DNA of 64,000 bases from Microbacterium esteraromaticum (GTDB lineage Bacteria > Actinomycetota > Actinomycetes > Actinomycetales > Microbacteriaceae), in contig NZ_JAFBBS010000001.1 in assembly GCF_016907315.1 (NCBI RefSeq), positions 1 to 64,000 of the forward strand, written 5' to 3'. A model generated the notes under the pieces. It ran no database searches and was not told where the DNA came from. It saw nothing but the letters and a program-made list of their open reading frames with translations. Both the position numbers and the translations under genes were made by a program. Below are positions 49,209-58,713 of the stretch, piece by piece; positions within the stretch are counted from its first letter, which is position 1, and the number at the start of each line of letters is the position of its first letter.

Positions 49209-49653
49209 GACCGGCGACGCGGAACGGGATCACCTCGCCCATCGCGAGGGAGGTCTCGGTGCGCTCGACCCCTTCGATGGACAGGATGCGCGCGTCGGTG
49301 TCGAAGAGGTGACGAGCATCTCGGCAGGCGACTCGCGCGAGCAGGTCGATCGATCCGCTGAGACCGTGAGCCTGGACGATCTCCGGCACGCGTGAGAGCT
49401 CACTGATGATGCGCGGCAGCTCGGTCTGCCGCACTCCGATGCTGATGAAGGCCTGAAGCGGGAATCCGAGAACCTCGGTGGAGTACGACCGCTCGTACGA
49501 CTCGAACACGCCGGTCTGCTCCAGCCGCGCCATGCGCGCCTGGATCGTGTTGCGCGACAGGTTCAGCCGGTCGGCCAGCTTGACCACCGTCATGCGCGGG
49601 TCTTCGGCGAGGGCGGTGAGCAGTTCGAGATCGGTGCGGTCCAACGTGGGCAT
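49180..49653 (-). CDS. Lrp/AsnC-family transcriptional regulator
   Basis: A 157-residue regulator: N-terminal winged HTH (LDRTDLELLTALAEDPRMTV, then KLADRLNLSRNTIQARM) and C-terminal RAM ligand domain (GFPLQAFISIGV, VQAHGLSGSIDLLARVACRD). Lrp-type proteins usually respond to amino acids. Lying head-to-head with the branched-chain keto acid dehydrogenase genes, it is a strong candidate to control them in response to a branched-chain amino acid, like BkdR of Pseudomonas; this is inference from position. Start at ATG 49653. Confidence 0.92.
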   Translation of the reverse strand: MPTLDRTDLELLTALAEDPRMTVVKLADRLNLSRNTIQARMARLEQTGVFESYERSYSTEVLGFPLQAFISIGVRQTELPRIISELSRVPEIVQAHGLSGSIDLLARVACRDARHLFDTDARILSIEGVERTETSLAMGEVIPFRVAGLIGLARREA

Positions 49654-49667
49654 AGTGCCACACGTTA
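49654..49667 (-). promoter_or_regulatory. Possible leaderless promoter of the Lrp-type regulator
   Basis: Minus strand: TAACGT (49662-49667), then 8 bases to ATG 49653. Confidence 0.35.
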
Positions 49668-49688
49668 GCAGGGCTTGGCCCTCACTTA

Positions 49689-49721
49689 TTGCGCAACATG
49701 CTCAGCAGTCGCAGACATGCT
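49689..49721. promoter_or_regulatory. Candidate Lrp-type operator region before bkdA
   Basis: TTGCGCAA (49689-49696) is a perfect 8-bp palindrome, followed by two ACATGCT copies at 49696-49702 and 49715-49721, 19 bp apart. They lie in the divergent regulator-bkdA gap; binding is unproven. Confidence 0.35.
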
Positions 49722-49821
49722 TGAGCGAGGTGTCACCCAGACGTACCATTCGATCAAGCCCGACGCAGCTGTCGGGAAGCCGTGCACGCCCCACGAAGGC
49801 CGCCACGTCAGGAGGACGCCG

Positions 49822-50934
49822 ATGTCACCGCACACCAGCCCGATCGTCGACACGCAGAACGATCTCGAACTCACGGAGCGCATTCTCGCTCCCGACGGCA
49901 CGCGCGTGCCGAACCCCCAGCTCGACCGCTGGATCGCCGACATCGACTTCCAGACGATGCGCGAGCTGCACCGCGACATGGTCGTGCTGCGCCGCATCGA
50001 CTCGGAGGGCGTAGCGCTGCAGCGTCAGGGCCAGCTGGGACTCTGGGCGCCGTGCAACGGACAGGAGGCCGCCCAGATCGGCACCGGTCGCGCGCTCGCC
50101 CCTCGGGATTTCGTGTTCCCGAGCTACCGCGAGACCGGAGTGATGTACACCCGCGGTGCCGAGCCGGGCGACTACGTCCGCATGTGGCGCGGCGAGGACG
50201 GCGCGGCGTACGACCCGTCGCGATTGAACATCGCCCCTCTGCAGATCATCATCGGGGCCCAGACGCTGCATGCGGTCGGCTACGGCATGGGAATCCTGCA
50301 TGACGGCGCCGACGAGGTCGCCGTCACCTACTTCGGCGACGGCGCGACCAGTCAGGGCGATGTCAACGAGGCGATGATCTTCGCCTCGTCGTATCGCGCG
50401 CCCGTCGTGTTCGTCTGCCAGAACAACCACTGGGCGATCTCCGAGCCCGTGGGCCTGCAGTCGCAGTACCCGCTCGCCGGCCGTGCTCCGGGCTTCGGGA
50501 TCCCGAGCCTGCGCGTGGACGGCAACGACGTGCTCGCCTGCATGGCGGCGATGCGCTGGGCGCTCGACCACACGCGCTCTGGCAAGGGCCCCGCGTACCT
50601 GGAGGCCGTCACGTACCGCATGGGTCCGCACACCACCGCAGACGACCCGAAGCGCTACCGTGACGATGCCGAGCTCGCACAGTGGCGCGAACGGGATCCG
50701 ATCACCCGCCTCGAGGCTTACCTGCGCGCGGCCGGGGAGCTGACCGACGAGCACCTGGTCTCGGTTCAGAAGGCCGCCGACGACGTCGCACGCGAGATGC
50801 GCGCCGCGTGCATCGGCATGCAGACCCGTCCCGCTCTCGCCGTGTTCGATCGCGTGTACGCAGAGCCGCACTCCGGCCTGCAGCGCCAGCGCGACGACTA
50901 CGCCGCGTACCTCGCATCGTTCGAGGAGGCCTGA
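49822..50934 (+). CDS. bkdA: Branched-chain 2-oxo acid dehydrogenase E1 alpha
   Basis: Thiamine diphosphate subunit of the E1 component, decarboxylating the keto acids of leucine, isoleucine and valine (or pyruvate). The 370-residue product has the ThDP/Mg motif GDGATSQGDVNEAM, then VVFVCQNNHWAISEP and the phospho-loop-like YRMGPHTTADDPKRYR. The ATG at 49822 follows AGGAGGA. The match in gene order with M. tuberculosis bkdABC supports the branched-chain role over pyruvate. It is followed after one base by bkdB. Confidence 0.92.
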   Translation: MSPHTSPIVDTQNDLELTERILAPDGTRVPNPQLDRWIADIDFQTMRELHRDMVVLRRIDSEGVALQRQGQLGLWAPCNGQEAAQIGTGRALAPRDFVFPSYRETGVMYTRGAEPGDYVRMWRGEDGAAYDPSRLNIAPLQIIIGAQTLHAVGYGMGILHDGADEVAVTYFGDGATSQGDVNEAMIFASSYRAPVVFVCQNNHWAISEPVGLQSQYPLAGRAPGFGIPSLRVDGNDVLACMAAMRWALDHTRSGKGPAYLEAVTYRMGPHTTADDPKRYRDDAELAQWRERDPITRLEAYLRAAGELTDEHLVSVQKAADDVAREMRAACIGMQTRPALAVFDRVYAEPHSGLQRQRDDYAAYLASFEEA

Positions 50935-50935
50935 C

Positions 50936-51961
50936 ATGACGACCATGACGATGGGCAAGGCCCTGAACGCCGGCCTTCGGCAGGCCATGCTCGATGACGA
51001 GAAGGTCGTGCTGATGGGAGAGGACATCGGCACGCTCGGCGGTGTCTTCCGAATCACCGACGGACTGAAGGACGAGTTCGGCGCCAAGCGCGTGATCGAC
51101 ACGCCTCTCGCGGAGTCCGGCATCGTCGGCACCGCCGTCGGTCTCGCCTTCCGCGGCTACCGCCCTGTGGTCGAGATCCAGTTCGACGGGTTCATCTACC
51201 CGGCCTTCGACCAGATCGTCTCCCAGGTCGCGAAGCTGCACTACCGCACCCAGGGCCGCGTGAAGATGCCGATCACGATCCGCGTGCCGTGGGCAGGGGG
51301 CATCGGGGCGGCGGAGCATCACTCCGAGTCGCCTGAGGCCTACTTCGTGCACACCGCCGGTCTGCGCGTCATCGCGGTCTCTGATCCTCAGGACGCCTAC
51401 CGCTGCCTGAGGCAGGCGATCGCCAGCGATGACCCCGTGCTGTTCTTCGAGCCCAAGCGCCTGTACCACCACAAGGGCGAGGTCGACCTCGAGGCGCCGC
51501 TGGCCGACGCCCCGCCGATGGGCCTCGCGCGCGTCGTGCGTCAGGGAGCCGATGCCACGATCATCACGTACGGCGCCATGGTGAGCACTGCACTCGACGC
51601 GGCCGCGGCGGCCGAAGACGAGGGGGTCTCCCTCGAGGTGATCGACCTGCGCTCCATCTCGCCGGTGGACTACGAGACGGTCTCGGCCTCGGTGCGCCGC
51701 ACCGGCCGCGTGGTGGTCGCGCACGAGGCGTCCCGCGAGGCGGGCGTCGCCGCCGAGGTCATCGCGAGCATCACCGAGTACTGCTTCGAGTACCTCGAGG
51801 CGGCCCCCGTGCGGGTGACCGGGCATGACATCCCGTACCCACCGGCGAAGCTCGAGAAGTTCCATCTGCCCGACCTCGACCGCATCCTGGATGCCGTCGA
51901 TCGTGTGCTCGATCGTCCGCACAGTCTCAGCGGCGCGGACGCGAAGGGAGATCAGCGGTGA
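50936..51961 (+). CDS. bkdB: Branched-chain 2-oxo acid dehydrogenase E1 beta
   Basis: Second E1 subunit, a transketolase-fold partner that completes the active site. The 341-residue product shows LMGEDIGTLGGVFRIT, DTPLAESGIVGTAVGLAF, IPVPWAGGIGAAEHHS-like RVPWAGGIGAAEHHSESPEA, and the C-terminal VAHEASREAGVAAEV. It begins one base after the bkdA stop, and its stop overlaps the E2 start (GTGA). Confidence 0.95.
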   Translation: MTTMTMGKALNAGLRQAMLDDEKVVLMGEDIGTLGGVFRITDGLKDEFGAKRVIDTPLAESGIVGTAVGLAFRGYRPVVEIQFDGFIYPAFDQIVSQVAKLHYRTQGRVKMPITIRVPWAGGIGAAEHHSESPEAYFVHTAGLRVIAVSDPQDAYRCLRQAIASDDPVLFFEPKRLYHHKGEVDLEAPLADAPPMGLARVVRQGADATIITYGAMVSTALDAAAAAEDEGVSLEVIDLRSISPVDYETVSASVRRTGRVVVAHEASREAGVAAEVIASITEYCFEYLEAAPVRVTGHDIPYPPAKLEKFHLPDLDRILDAVDRVLDRPHSLSGADAKGDQR

Positions 51962-53316
51962 TCGCCGAATTCCGTCTGCCCGACCTCGGAGAGGGACTGA
52001 CTGAAGCCGAGGTGGTCCAGTGGCTCGTGCAGCCGGGTGATCCCGTGGCGCTCAATCAGACTCTTGCGGAGGTCGAGACCGCGAAGGCGGTCGTCGAGCT
52101 GCCCTCGCCCTACGAGGGAACCGTCGCGACCCTGCATGCGGACGCGGGGGAGACGGTCGCCGTCGGAGCTCCGCTGATCGCCTTCGATGTCGTCGGCGAG
52201 GAACCCGCGTCCTCCTCCGCTCCTGCTTCGGAGGGCGAGGAGAAGGCGCAGCCGAACCTCGTCGGATACGGCGCAGCCCCGGCGTCTTCCGGCCGCCCGG
52301 CGCGCCGAGCGCGTCGCGGCGGGACTCCTGCTGCGGCGTCCGCGGATGCGGACGTGCTCGTCGCCGCCCCGCACGATGTGCTTCCGCCGAGCGTCGCAGA
52401 GCCGACTGTGGGGGAGCGCCCCCGATCCACCCCGCCCGTTCGCGCGCACGCCAAGCGCCTCGGAGTCGATCTCGTGCTCATCGCCGCTGAGGTCGGCGAC
52501 CGGGTGATCACCCGCGAGGACGTGGATGCCTACGCCGAGCGCACCGGTGCCACCGCGAACGCGGCGGCACCGGCTCCTGCCGAGCCGGCGATGCCCGCCG
52601 CCATGCCGTCCGGTGAGCGCGCCCAGACCCGCATCCCGATCAAGGGCGTGCGCAAGCACACCGCCCAGGCCATGGTGCGCAGCGCCTTCACTGCGCCTCA
52701 CGTGACGACGTTCCACACGGTCGACGTGACGGCCACGATGGAGCTCATCGATCAGCTCAAGGCCGACAGATCGCTGTCGGAGCACCGGATCGGTCCGCTC
52801 GTGGTCGTCGCGAAGGCCGTCGCCCTCGCACTCGGCCGCAATCCCTCGCTGAACGCGACCTGGGACGAGGCGGCCGGCGAGATCGTGCAGAACCACTTCG
52901 TCGACCTCGGGATCGCCGCGGCGACGGAGAGGGGCCTGATCGTGCCGATCATCCGGGATGCAGAGCGACTCTCGCTTACCGGCCTGGCCGATGCGCTCAC
53001 GCAGCTCACCCAGACGGCCCGTGCGGGTAAGATGAGCCCCGCAGAGCTCGCCGGCGGCACGTTCTCGATCACCAACATCGGCGTGTTCGGCATCGATGCG
53101 GGAACCCCGATCCTGCCACCAGGGCAGTCGGGGATCCTCGCGGTCGGCGCTGTGCGGCGTCAGCCGTGGGAGCACCGGGGCGAGATCGCTCTGCGTCAGA
53201 TGATGACCCTGAGTCTCTCGTTCGATCACCGTCTCGTCGACGGCGCTGAGGGCGCCCGGTTCCTCAAGGACGTCGCAGACATCCTCGAGCAGCCGGGGCG
53301 GGCTCTGCTGTTCTGA
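51958..53316 (+). CDS. bkdC: Dihydrolipoamide acyltransferase E2 of the branched-chain complex
   Basis: Core of the complex, carrying acyl groups on lipoamide to CoA. The 452-residue product has one lipoyl domain (lipoylated K43 in VETAKAVVEL), an E3/E1-binding domain (VRAHAKRLGVDLVLIAAEV, about residues 160-178), two Ala/Pro linkers, and the acetyltransferase catalytic domain ending with H424 and D428 in FDHRLVDGAEG. No E3 (lipoamide dehydrogenase) gene follows; it must be elsewhere. Confidence 0.95.
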   Translation: MIAEFRLPDLGEGLTEAEVVQWLVQPGDPVALNQTLAEVETAKAVVELPSPYEGTVATLHADAGETVAVGAPLIAFDVVGEEPASSSAPASEGEEKAQPNLVGYGAAPASSGRPARRARRGGTPAAASADADVLVAAPHDVLPPSVAEPTVGERPRSTPPVRAHAKRLGVDLVLIAAEVGDRVITREDVDAYAERTGATANAAAPAPAEPAMPAAMPSGERAQTRIPIKGVRKHTAQAMVRSAFTAPHVTTFHTVDVTATMELIDQLKADRSLSEHRIGPLVVVAKAVALALGRNPSLNATWDEAAGEIVQNHFVDLGIAAATERGLIVPIIRDAERLSLTGLADALTQLTQTARAGKMSPAELAGGTFSITNIGVFGIDAGTPILPPGQSGILAVGAVRRQPWEHRGEIALRQMMTLSLSFDHRLVDGAEGARFLKDVADILEQPGRALLF

Positions 53317-53357
53317 TCCGTCTGCGCCTGTCGACGCGATCCTCGTCGAGCACTCGT

Positions 53358-53385
53358 GGCCGGCGACTGATCTCAGTCGCCGGCC
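53358..53385. terminator. Bidirectional terminator embedded in the TetR 3' end
   Basis: GGCCGGCGACTGA, TC, TCAGTCGCCGGCC: a 13-bp inverted repeat. The minus-strand TetR stop codon (53373-53375) lies inside it, so one hairpin ends both convergent genes. Confidence 0.75.
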
Positions 53386-53966
53386 GTGAGCGCCGACATG
53401 GCCATGGCTGCGAGCACGCGAGCCGTGTCGGCCCGCGTGCGCAGCGCCGCCGAGGTGCTGTGCGGTGTCGAGTTGAGCAGGCCGAAGCAGGCCTGCACGC
53501 GCAGGCGCAGCTCTTCGCGACCCGCGCTGACCAGCATGTGGAGGGCATCGATCCACAGCTCGATATAGGCGCGCTGCAGCCGTCGCACGTCTGCCTGCGA
53601 GTCGTCCGACAGATGAGACAGATCGCGATCCTGCACTCGGATGACGTCGGCGTTGCGCAGCGCGAAGTCGACGTGGAAATCCACGAGCAGCGCCATGCGG
53701 GCGCGCTCGTCGCTCTCGCCGCGTACCACGGCCGCGCCGCCGGCGACCAGATCCTCACTCACGCCGATCAGCAGCGCTCCCAGCAGAGCCTGCTTTCCTG
53801 CGAAGTGCCGGTACACCGCAGGGCCGGAGATGCCCACGGCCGCGCCGATGTCCTCGAGGCTGACGCCCGAATAGCCCCGCGCAGCGAACAGCTCGGCGGC
53901 CGCGATGAGGATCGCGTCGGTCCGCTCGGCCTTGGCGCGATCGCGCGCGGTGAGAGGCGTTGTCAT
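53373..53966 (-). CDS. TetR-family repressor of the acyl-CoA carboxylase operon
   Basis: A 197-residue regulator. The HTH spans about residues 30-58 (YSGVSLEDIGAAVGISGPAVY then RHFAGK), followed by a ligand domain with many Ala and Leu helices (LLVDFHVDFALRNADVIRVQD). ATG 53966 is set by the two palindromes just upstream, which also lie before the accD1 gene. M. tuberculosis has a TetR gene (Rv2506) beside the same cluster, supporting its role. The inducer is likely an acyl-CoA or leucine intermediate (inference). Confidence 0.9.
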   Translation of the reverse strand: MTTPLTARDRAKAERTDAILIAAAELFAARGYSGVSLEDIGAAVGISGPAVYRHFAGKQALLGALLIGVSEDLVAGGAAVVRGESDERARMALLVDFHVDFALRNADVIRVQDRDLSHLSDDSQADVRRLQRAYIELWIDALHMLVSAGREELRLRVQACFGLLNSTPHSTSAALRTRADTARVLAAMAMSALTAGD

Positions 53967-53969
53967 TTC

Positions 53970-53987
53970 GGTTAATCCTCGCTAACC
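53970..53987. promoter_or_regulatory. Candidate TetR operator 1 (imperfect)
   Basis: GGTTAATCCTCGCTAACC has GGTTA/TAACC arms, next to the TetR start. Its centre is 28 bp from that of operator 2. Confidence 0.55.
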
Positions 53988-53996
53988 TGAATTGTC

Positions 53997-54016
53997 GGGT
54001 TAGTGCACACTAACCC
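53997..54016. promoter_or_regulatory. Candidate TetR operator 2 (perfect arms)
   Basis: GGGTTAGTGCACACTAACCC has two exact 9-bp arms around a CA centre. It sits between the divergent TetR and accD1 genes and would block both promoters. Confidence 0.7.
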
Positions 54017-54057
54017 TTTTGATGCGAATTTTCAGCAATGGTCAAGGAGGACCCGCG

Positions 54058-55611
54058 ATGCCGGTCACCCAGCAGGCACTCGCCGAAGAACTGCGTGAGC
54101 GACTCGCCGCCGCCGCGCTGGGCGGACCGGAGCGCTCCCGGGAGCGTCACGTCTCCCGCGGCAAGATGCTGCCCCGGGATCGCGTCACGCGGCTGCTCGA
54201 CGAGGGAAGCCCCTTCATCGAGATCGCGCCGCTGGCAGCTCACGGGCTGTACGGCGGCGAGGCACCGGCGGCCGGCGTCATCGCGGGCATCGGGCTCGTG
54301 CACGGTCGGCATGTCATGGTCGTGTGCAACGACCCCACGGTGAAGGGCGGCACCTACTTTCCGCTGACCGTCAAGAAGCACCTTCGAGCGCAGGAGATCG
54401 CGCTCGAGAATCGTCTGCCGTGCCTCTACCTCGTCGACTCTGGCGGCGCCTTCCTCCCGAAGCAGGACGAGGTGTTCCCCGACCGTGACCATTTCGGGCG
54501 CATCTTCTTCAACCAGGCGCAGATGTCGGCAGCGGGCATCCCACAGCTGGCGGCGGTTCTCGGCTCCTGCACGGCGGGGGGCGCCTACGTGCCGGCGATG
54601 AGCGACCAGACCGTGATCGTCCGCAATCAGGGCACGATCTTCCTCGGCGGTCCGCCGCTCGTGAAGGCCGCCATCGGCGAGGTCGTGACAGCTGAGGAGC
54701 TCGGTGGCGGCGAGCTGCACGCCCGCCGCTCCGGCGTCGTCGATCACCTCGCCGACGATGACGAGCACGCTCTCGAGATCCTGCGCGACATCGTCGCGAC
54801 CCTTCCGCAGCCCCCGCAGCCCGCATGGCAGGTGATGCCCGGTGTCGCTCCGCGCGAGACCGGAAGCATGTACGACGTCGTCCCGGTCGATGTGAACGCC
54901 GCGTACGACGTGCACGAGGTCATCGACCGGCTCGTCGATGCCGACACATTCAGTGAGTTCAAGGCCGAGTACGGCACGACCCTCGTCACGGGCTTCGCCC
55001 GGCTCCACGGCCACCCGGTCGGCATCGTCGCGAACAGCGGGGTGCTCTTCAGCGAATCGGCGCAGAAGGGCGCGCACTTCATCGAACTCTGCGACCAGCG
55101 AGGCATCCCCCTGCTCTTCCTGCAGAACATCACCGGATTCATGGTCGGGCGAGACGCCGAGGCCGGTGGCATCGCCAAGGACGGGGCGAAGATGGTCACC
55201 GCTGTCGCCACCACCCGGGTGCCCAAGCTCACCGTCATCATCGGGGGTTCCTTCGGAGCCGGCAACTACTCCATGTGCGGGCGTGCGTACTCGCCGCGCT
55301 TCCTGTGGAGCTGGCCGGCGAGCCGCATCTCGGTGATGGGCGGGCCGCAGGCGGCATCCGTCCTCGCCACAGTCAAGGAGGATCAGCTGACGGCAGCGGG
55401 AGAGAGCTGGACGCCGGAGGAGCGCAACGAGTTCGAGGCGCCGATCCGCAGCCAGTACGAGGCCCAGGGCGAGCCGTACTACGCGACCGCCCGGCTCTGG
55501 GACGACGGCATCATCGACCCGGATCAGACCCGAGACCTGCTGGGGCTGGCTCTCGACGTCGTCTCCCGCACCCCCCTGCCCGAGCCGCGCTTCGGCCTCT
55601 TCCGGATGTGA
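54058..55611 (+). CDS. accD1: Acyl-CoA carboxylase carboxyltransferase (methylcrotonyl-CoA type)
   Basis: Beta subunit that moves carboxyl from biotin to an acyl-CoA. The 517-residue product has the carboxyltransferase crotonase-like domains: [47 protein letters not shown] and [18 protein letters not shown], which are hallmarks of methylcrotonyl-CoA carboxylase. ATG 54058 follows AAGGAGG. In M. tuberculosis AccD1-AccA1 acts on 3-methylcrotonyl-CoA in leucine degradation; the same is expected here. Confidence 0.93.
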   Translation: MPVTQQALAEELRERLAAAALGGPERSRERHVSRGKMLPRDRVTRLLDEGSPFIEIAPLAAHGLYGGEAPAAGVIAGIGLVHGRHVMVVCNDPTVKGGTYFPLTVKKHLRAQEIALENRLPCLYLVDSGGAFLPKQDEVFPDRDHFGRIFFNQAQMSAAGIPQLAAVLGSCTAGGAYVPAMSDQTVIVRNQGTIFLGGPPLVKAAIGEVVTAEELGGGELHARRSGVVDHLADDDEHALEILRDIVATLPQPPQPAWQVMPGVAPRETGSMYDVVPVDVNAAYDVHEVIDRLVDADTFSEFKAEYGTTLVTGFARLHGHPVGIVANSGVLFSESAQKGAHFIELCDQRGIPLLFLQNITGFMVGRDAEAGGIAKDGAKMVTAVATTRVPKLTVIIGGSFGAGNYSMCGRAYSPRFLWSWPASRISVMGGPQAASVLATVKEDQLTAAGESWTPEERNEFEAPIRSQYEAQGEPYYATARLWDDGIIDPDQTRDLLGLALDVVSRTPLPEPRFGLFRM

Positions 55612-55616
55612 TCACC

Positions 55617-57536
55617 ATGACCACAGGCAGCATGACCACAGGCACCACGACCATCGACACCGTGCTCGTCGCCAACCGCGGCGAGATCGCCCGCCGTATC
55701 ATCCGCACCCTGCGCGAGCTGGGCGTGCGCAGCGTCGCCGTGTACAGCGACGCCGACGCGCGTGCGCCGCACGTCCGCGAGGCGGACCAGGCGATGCACA
55801 TCGGAGGGTCTGCAGCCGCCGACTCCTACCTCAACGTGGATGCCATCATGGCCGCGGCACGGGCATCCGGAGCCCAGGCGATCCACCCCGGATACGGCTT
55901 CCTCTCCGAGAGCGTCCAGCTGGCACGCGCGTGCGCGGCCGCGGACATGATCTTCATCGGCCCGGACGAGCGGGCCCTCGACATCATGGGCGACAAGGCC
56001 ACCGCGCGCGACCACGTCGCTCGGCACGGCGTTCCGGTGGTGCCGGGCTTCAACGCCGCCGGTCTCGACGATGCTCAGATCCGAACCCGCGCCGACGAGA
56101 TCGGCTACCCCCTGCTGGTCAAGCCCAGCGCCGGCGGTGGCGGAAAGGGCATGGAGATCGTGCGATCCGGCGACCAGCTCGCCGGAGCACTGGCGACGGC
56201 GCGACGGGTCGCGACCGCTGCCTTCGGTGACGATTCGATGGTGCTCGAGCGGCTGGTGCAGCGGCCGCGGCACATCGAGGTGCAGGTGTTCGGAGACGCA
56301 CACGGCACCGTGATCGCACTCGGCGAGCGCGAGTGCACTCTGCAGCGCCGACACCAGAAGGTCATCGAAGAGGCGCCGGCCGCTGCACTTCCCGATGCGG
56401 TCCGGCGGCGGCTGCTCGACGCAGCCGTTGCCGCCGCCAGGAGCGTCGACTACGTCGGGGCCGGCACGGTCGAGTTCCTCGTCGAGGCGGACGCCGTGGA
56501 AGACATCTTCTTCATCGAGATGAACACTCGGCTGCAGGTCGAGCACCCCGTGACCGAGGAGGTCACGGGCCTCGACCTCGTCGCGCTGCAGCTGCACATC
56601 GCCGCAGGCGGGGCGATCGACCCCGCCCCCGCGGTGCGCGGCCACGCGGTCGAAGCGCGCGTGTACGCCGAGTCTCCCGAGCGCGGATTCCTGCCTTCGA
56701 CGGGCCGCGTGCTGCTGTTCGACCCGCCCCGTGACGTGCGCGTCGATGCGGCGATCGAGACCGGCTCCGAGATCAGCGGCCACTACGACCCCATGATCGC
56801 GAAGGTGATCGCATACGGTGCGGAGCGCACGACTGCGCTCCGCCGCCTCGACGCCGCGCTCGCTCGCACGGTGGTGCTCGGCGTCGAGACCAACATCGCC
56901 TTCCTGCGGGCCCTCATCCGAGACGAGCGCGTGATGTCGGGGGACCTCGACACCGGTCTCATCGAGACGATGCTGCCGTTCCCCGCCGGCGCTCCGACGC
57001 CATCCATGCTCGCCGCGGCCGCGCACGCCCTCGAGGCGCAGCGCCCGGTCGGGGCGGGAGACATCTGGCACCAGCTGCCTGGTTGGCGGCTCGGCGGCAC
57101 GGCCCAGGTCGATCGCCCGGTGTTTCTCACCGACGACGACGAGGTGATCCAGGCTCCGGCGGCGTACGTGCACGGCATCCCGACGGCGACCGACGCGGGC
57201 GGCGCGGTGTGGACTTTCGCCGAGGGCGCGACAGCCCGTCTGCGGCCGCTGTCGCGTCGCTCGCGCATGCAGCGTCGTCTCGCCGAGCGGGAGCAGGCAT
57301 CGGGCCCACGTGAGCCCGAGGGCCGTGCACCCATGCCAGGCAGCATCGTCGCCGTGCATGTCGCCGAGGGCGACCTCGTGCGCGCCGGCGACCCCATCGT
57401 CTCGATCGAGGCGATGAAGATGGAGCATCCGGTGCTCGCGCCTCACGACGGCACGGTGCACCTGCTGGTCGCCCTCGGCGACCAGGTGAGGCGGGACCAG
57501 CCCGTCGTGCGAGTCAGCGAAGAGGAGACAGCATGA
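55617..57536 (+). CDS. accA1: Acyl-CoA carboxylase biotin carboxylase/BCCP subunit
   Basis: Alpha subunit that carboxylates biotin using ATP and bicarbonate. The 639-residue product starts VLVANRGEIARRII, has the ATP-grasp GGGGKGMEIV and EMNTRLQVEHPVTE, and a C-terminal biotinyl domain with K601 in EAMKMEH. ATG 55617 is 5 bases after the accD1 stop; a GTG at 55608 overlapping that stop (GTGA) is also possible, and a short in-frame ATGACCACAGGC duplication lies at the start. It pairs with AccD1. Confidence 0.94.
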   Translation: MTTGSMTTGTTTIDTVLVANRGEIARRIIRTLRELGVRSVAVYSDADARAPHVREADQAMHIGGSAAADSYLNVDAIMAAARASGAQAIHPGYGFLSESVQLARACAAADMIFIGPDERALDIMGDKATARDHVARHGVPVVPGFNAAGLDDAQIRTRADEIGYPLLVKPSAGGGGKGMEIVRSGDQLAGALATARRVATAAFGDDSMVLERLVQRPRHIEVQVFGDAHGTVIALGERECTLQRRHQKVIEEAPAAALPDAVRRRLLDAAVAAARSVDYVGAGTVEFLVEADAVEDIFFIEMNTRLQVEHPVTEEVTGLDLVALQLHIAAGGAIDPAPAVRGHAVEARVYAESPERGFLPSTGRVLLFDPPRDVRVDAAIETGSEISGHYDPMIAKVIAYGAERTTALRRLDAALARTVVLGVETNIAFLRALIRDERVMSGDLDTGLIETMLPFPAGAPTPSMLAAAAHALEAQRPVGAGDIWHQLPGWRLGGTAQVDRPVFLTDDDEVIQAPAAYVHGIPTATDAGGAVWTFAEGATARLRPLSRRSRMQRRLAEREQASGPREPEGRAPMPGSIVAVHVAEGDLVRAGDPIVSIEAMKMEHPVLAPHDGTVHLLVALGDQVRRDQPVVRVSEEETA

Positions 57537-58705
57537 GCGCCCAGACCGAACTGACCGGTGTCGACCTGAACGAGGAGCAGCGCGAGCTCGCCTCGATGGT
57601 GCGCGAGTTCGCCGAAGAGGTCGTCGCCCCGCAGGCGTACGAAGCCGACCGGACCCACACCCTGAACCTCGACGTGGTCCGCCAGATGGGGGAGATGGGC
57701 CTGTTCGGTCTGCCTTTCTCGGAGGAGTACGGCGGCCAGGGCGGTGACTATCTCGCCCTGGGCCTCGCAATCGAGGGACTGGCGCGCGTGGACCAGTCGC
57801 TGGCGATCACCCTCGAGGCGGGGGTGAGCCTCGGAGCCATGCCGATCTATCGCTTCGGCACCGAGGAGCAGAAGCAGGAGCACCTGCCGTCGCTGCTCGC
57901 GGGCGAGGCGCTGGCGGGCTTCGGTCTCACCGAACCAGAGGCCGGCAGCGACGCGGGCGCCACGCGCACCACGGCGCGCCTCGACGGCGGCGAATGGGTG
58001 CTCAATGGCAGCAAGCAGTTCATCACGAACTCCGGCACCGACATCACCCGGTTCGTGACGATGACAGCGGTCACCGGCGAGAGCGACGGACGCAAGGAGA
58101 TCTCGACGATCATCGTCCCGAACGGCACCCCCGGCTTCACCGTCGAGCCCGCATACGACAAGGTCGGCTGGAACGCCTCGGACACCCACCCGCTGACCCT
58201 CCAGGATGCGCGCGTGCCCGAGGCCAACCTGCTCGGGGAGCGCGGCCGCGGCTTCAAGAACTTCCTCAGCATCCTCGATGAAGGCCGCATCGCGATCGCC
58301 GCCCTCGCGACGGGCGCCGCCGAGGGATGCCTGGAGGCGGCAGTCGACTACGCAAACAAGCGCACGGTGTTCGGCTCGGCTCTGAGCACCAGGCAGAACG
58401 CGCAGTTCACGCTCGCCCGCATGCGGGTACGTGTGCACACCGCGCGTCTGGCTTGGCATCACGCTGCTCGTCTGCGCGACGCAGGCCGTCCGTTCGCCGA
58501 AGCGGCGGCGATCGCCAAGCTCGTCTCGGGTGAAGCCGCGATGGACAACGCCCGCGACGCGACGCAGATCTTCGGCGGCAACGGATTCATGAACGAGTAC
58601 CCCGTGGCTCGCCACTACCGCGACTCGAAGATCCTCGAGATCGGCGAGGGCACGACCGAGGTGCAGCTGCTCGTCATCGCCCGCTCGCTGGGTCTCGTGG
58701 GTTAG
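57533..58705 (+). CDS. Acyl-CoA dehydrogenase (isovaleryl-CoA type candidate)
   Basis: FAD enzyme that makes a 2,3-enoyl-CoA. The 390-residue product has FGLTEPEAGSDAGATRTTA, ITNSGTDITRFV and the C-terminal FGGNGFMNEYPVARHYRDSK with EIGEGTTEVQLLV, all acyl-CoA dehydrogenase signatures. By place and length it is the counterpart of fadE19 and probably acts on isovaleryl-CoA. Its ATG overlaps the accA1 stop by 4 bases (ATGA). Confidence 0.93.
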   Translation: MSAQTELTGVDLNEEQRELASMVREFAEEVVAPQAYEADRTHTLNLDVVRQMGEMGLFGLPFSEEYGGQGGDYLALGLAIEGLARVDQSLAITLEAGVSLGAMPIYRFGTEEQKQEHLPSLLAGEALAGFGLTEPEAGSDAGATRTTARLDGGEWVLNGSKQFITNSGTDITRFVTMTAVTGESDGRKEISTIIVPNGTPGFTVEPAYDKVGWNASDTHPLTLQDARVPEANLLGERGRGFKNFLSILDEGRIAIAALATGAAEGCLEAAVDYANKRTVFGSALSTRQNAQFTLARMRVRVHTARLAWHHAARLRDAGRPFAEAAAIAKLVSGEAAMDNARDATQIFGGNGFMNEYPVARHYRDSKILEIGEGTTEVQLLVIARSLGLVG

Positions 58706-58713
58706 GAGAGAGC

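Noticed and set aside
53997..54016. Operator 2 palindrome as a transcription terminator
   Set aside because: It lies upstream of both divergent genes, with a two-base centre, which fits a dimer binding site better than a terminator.
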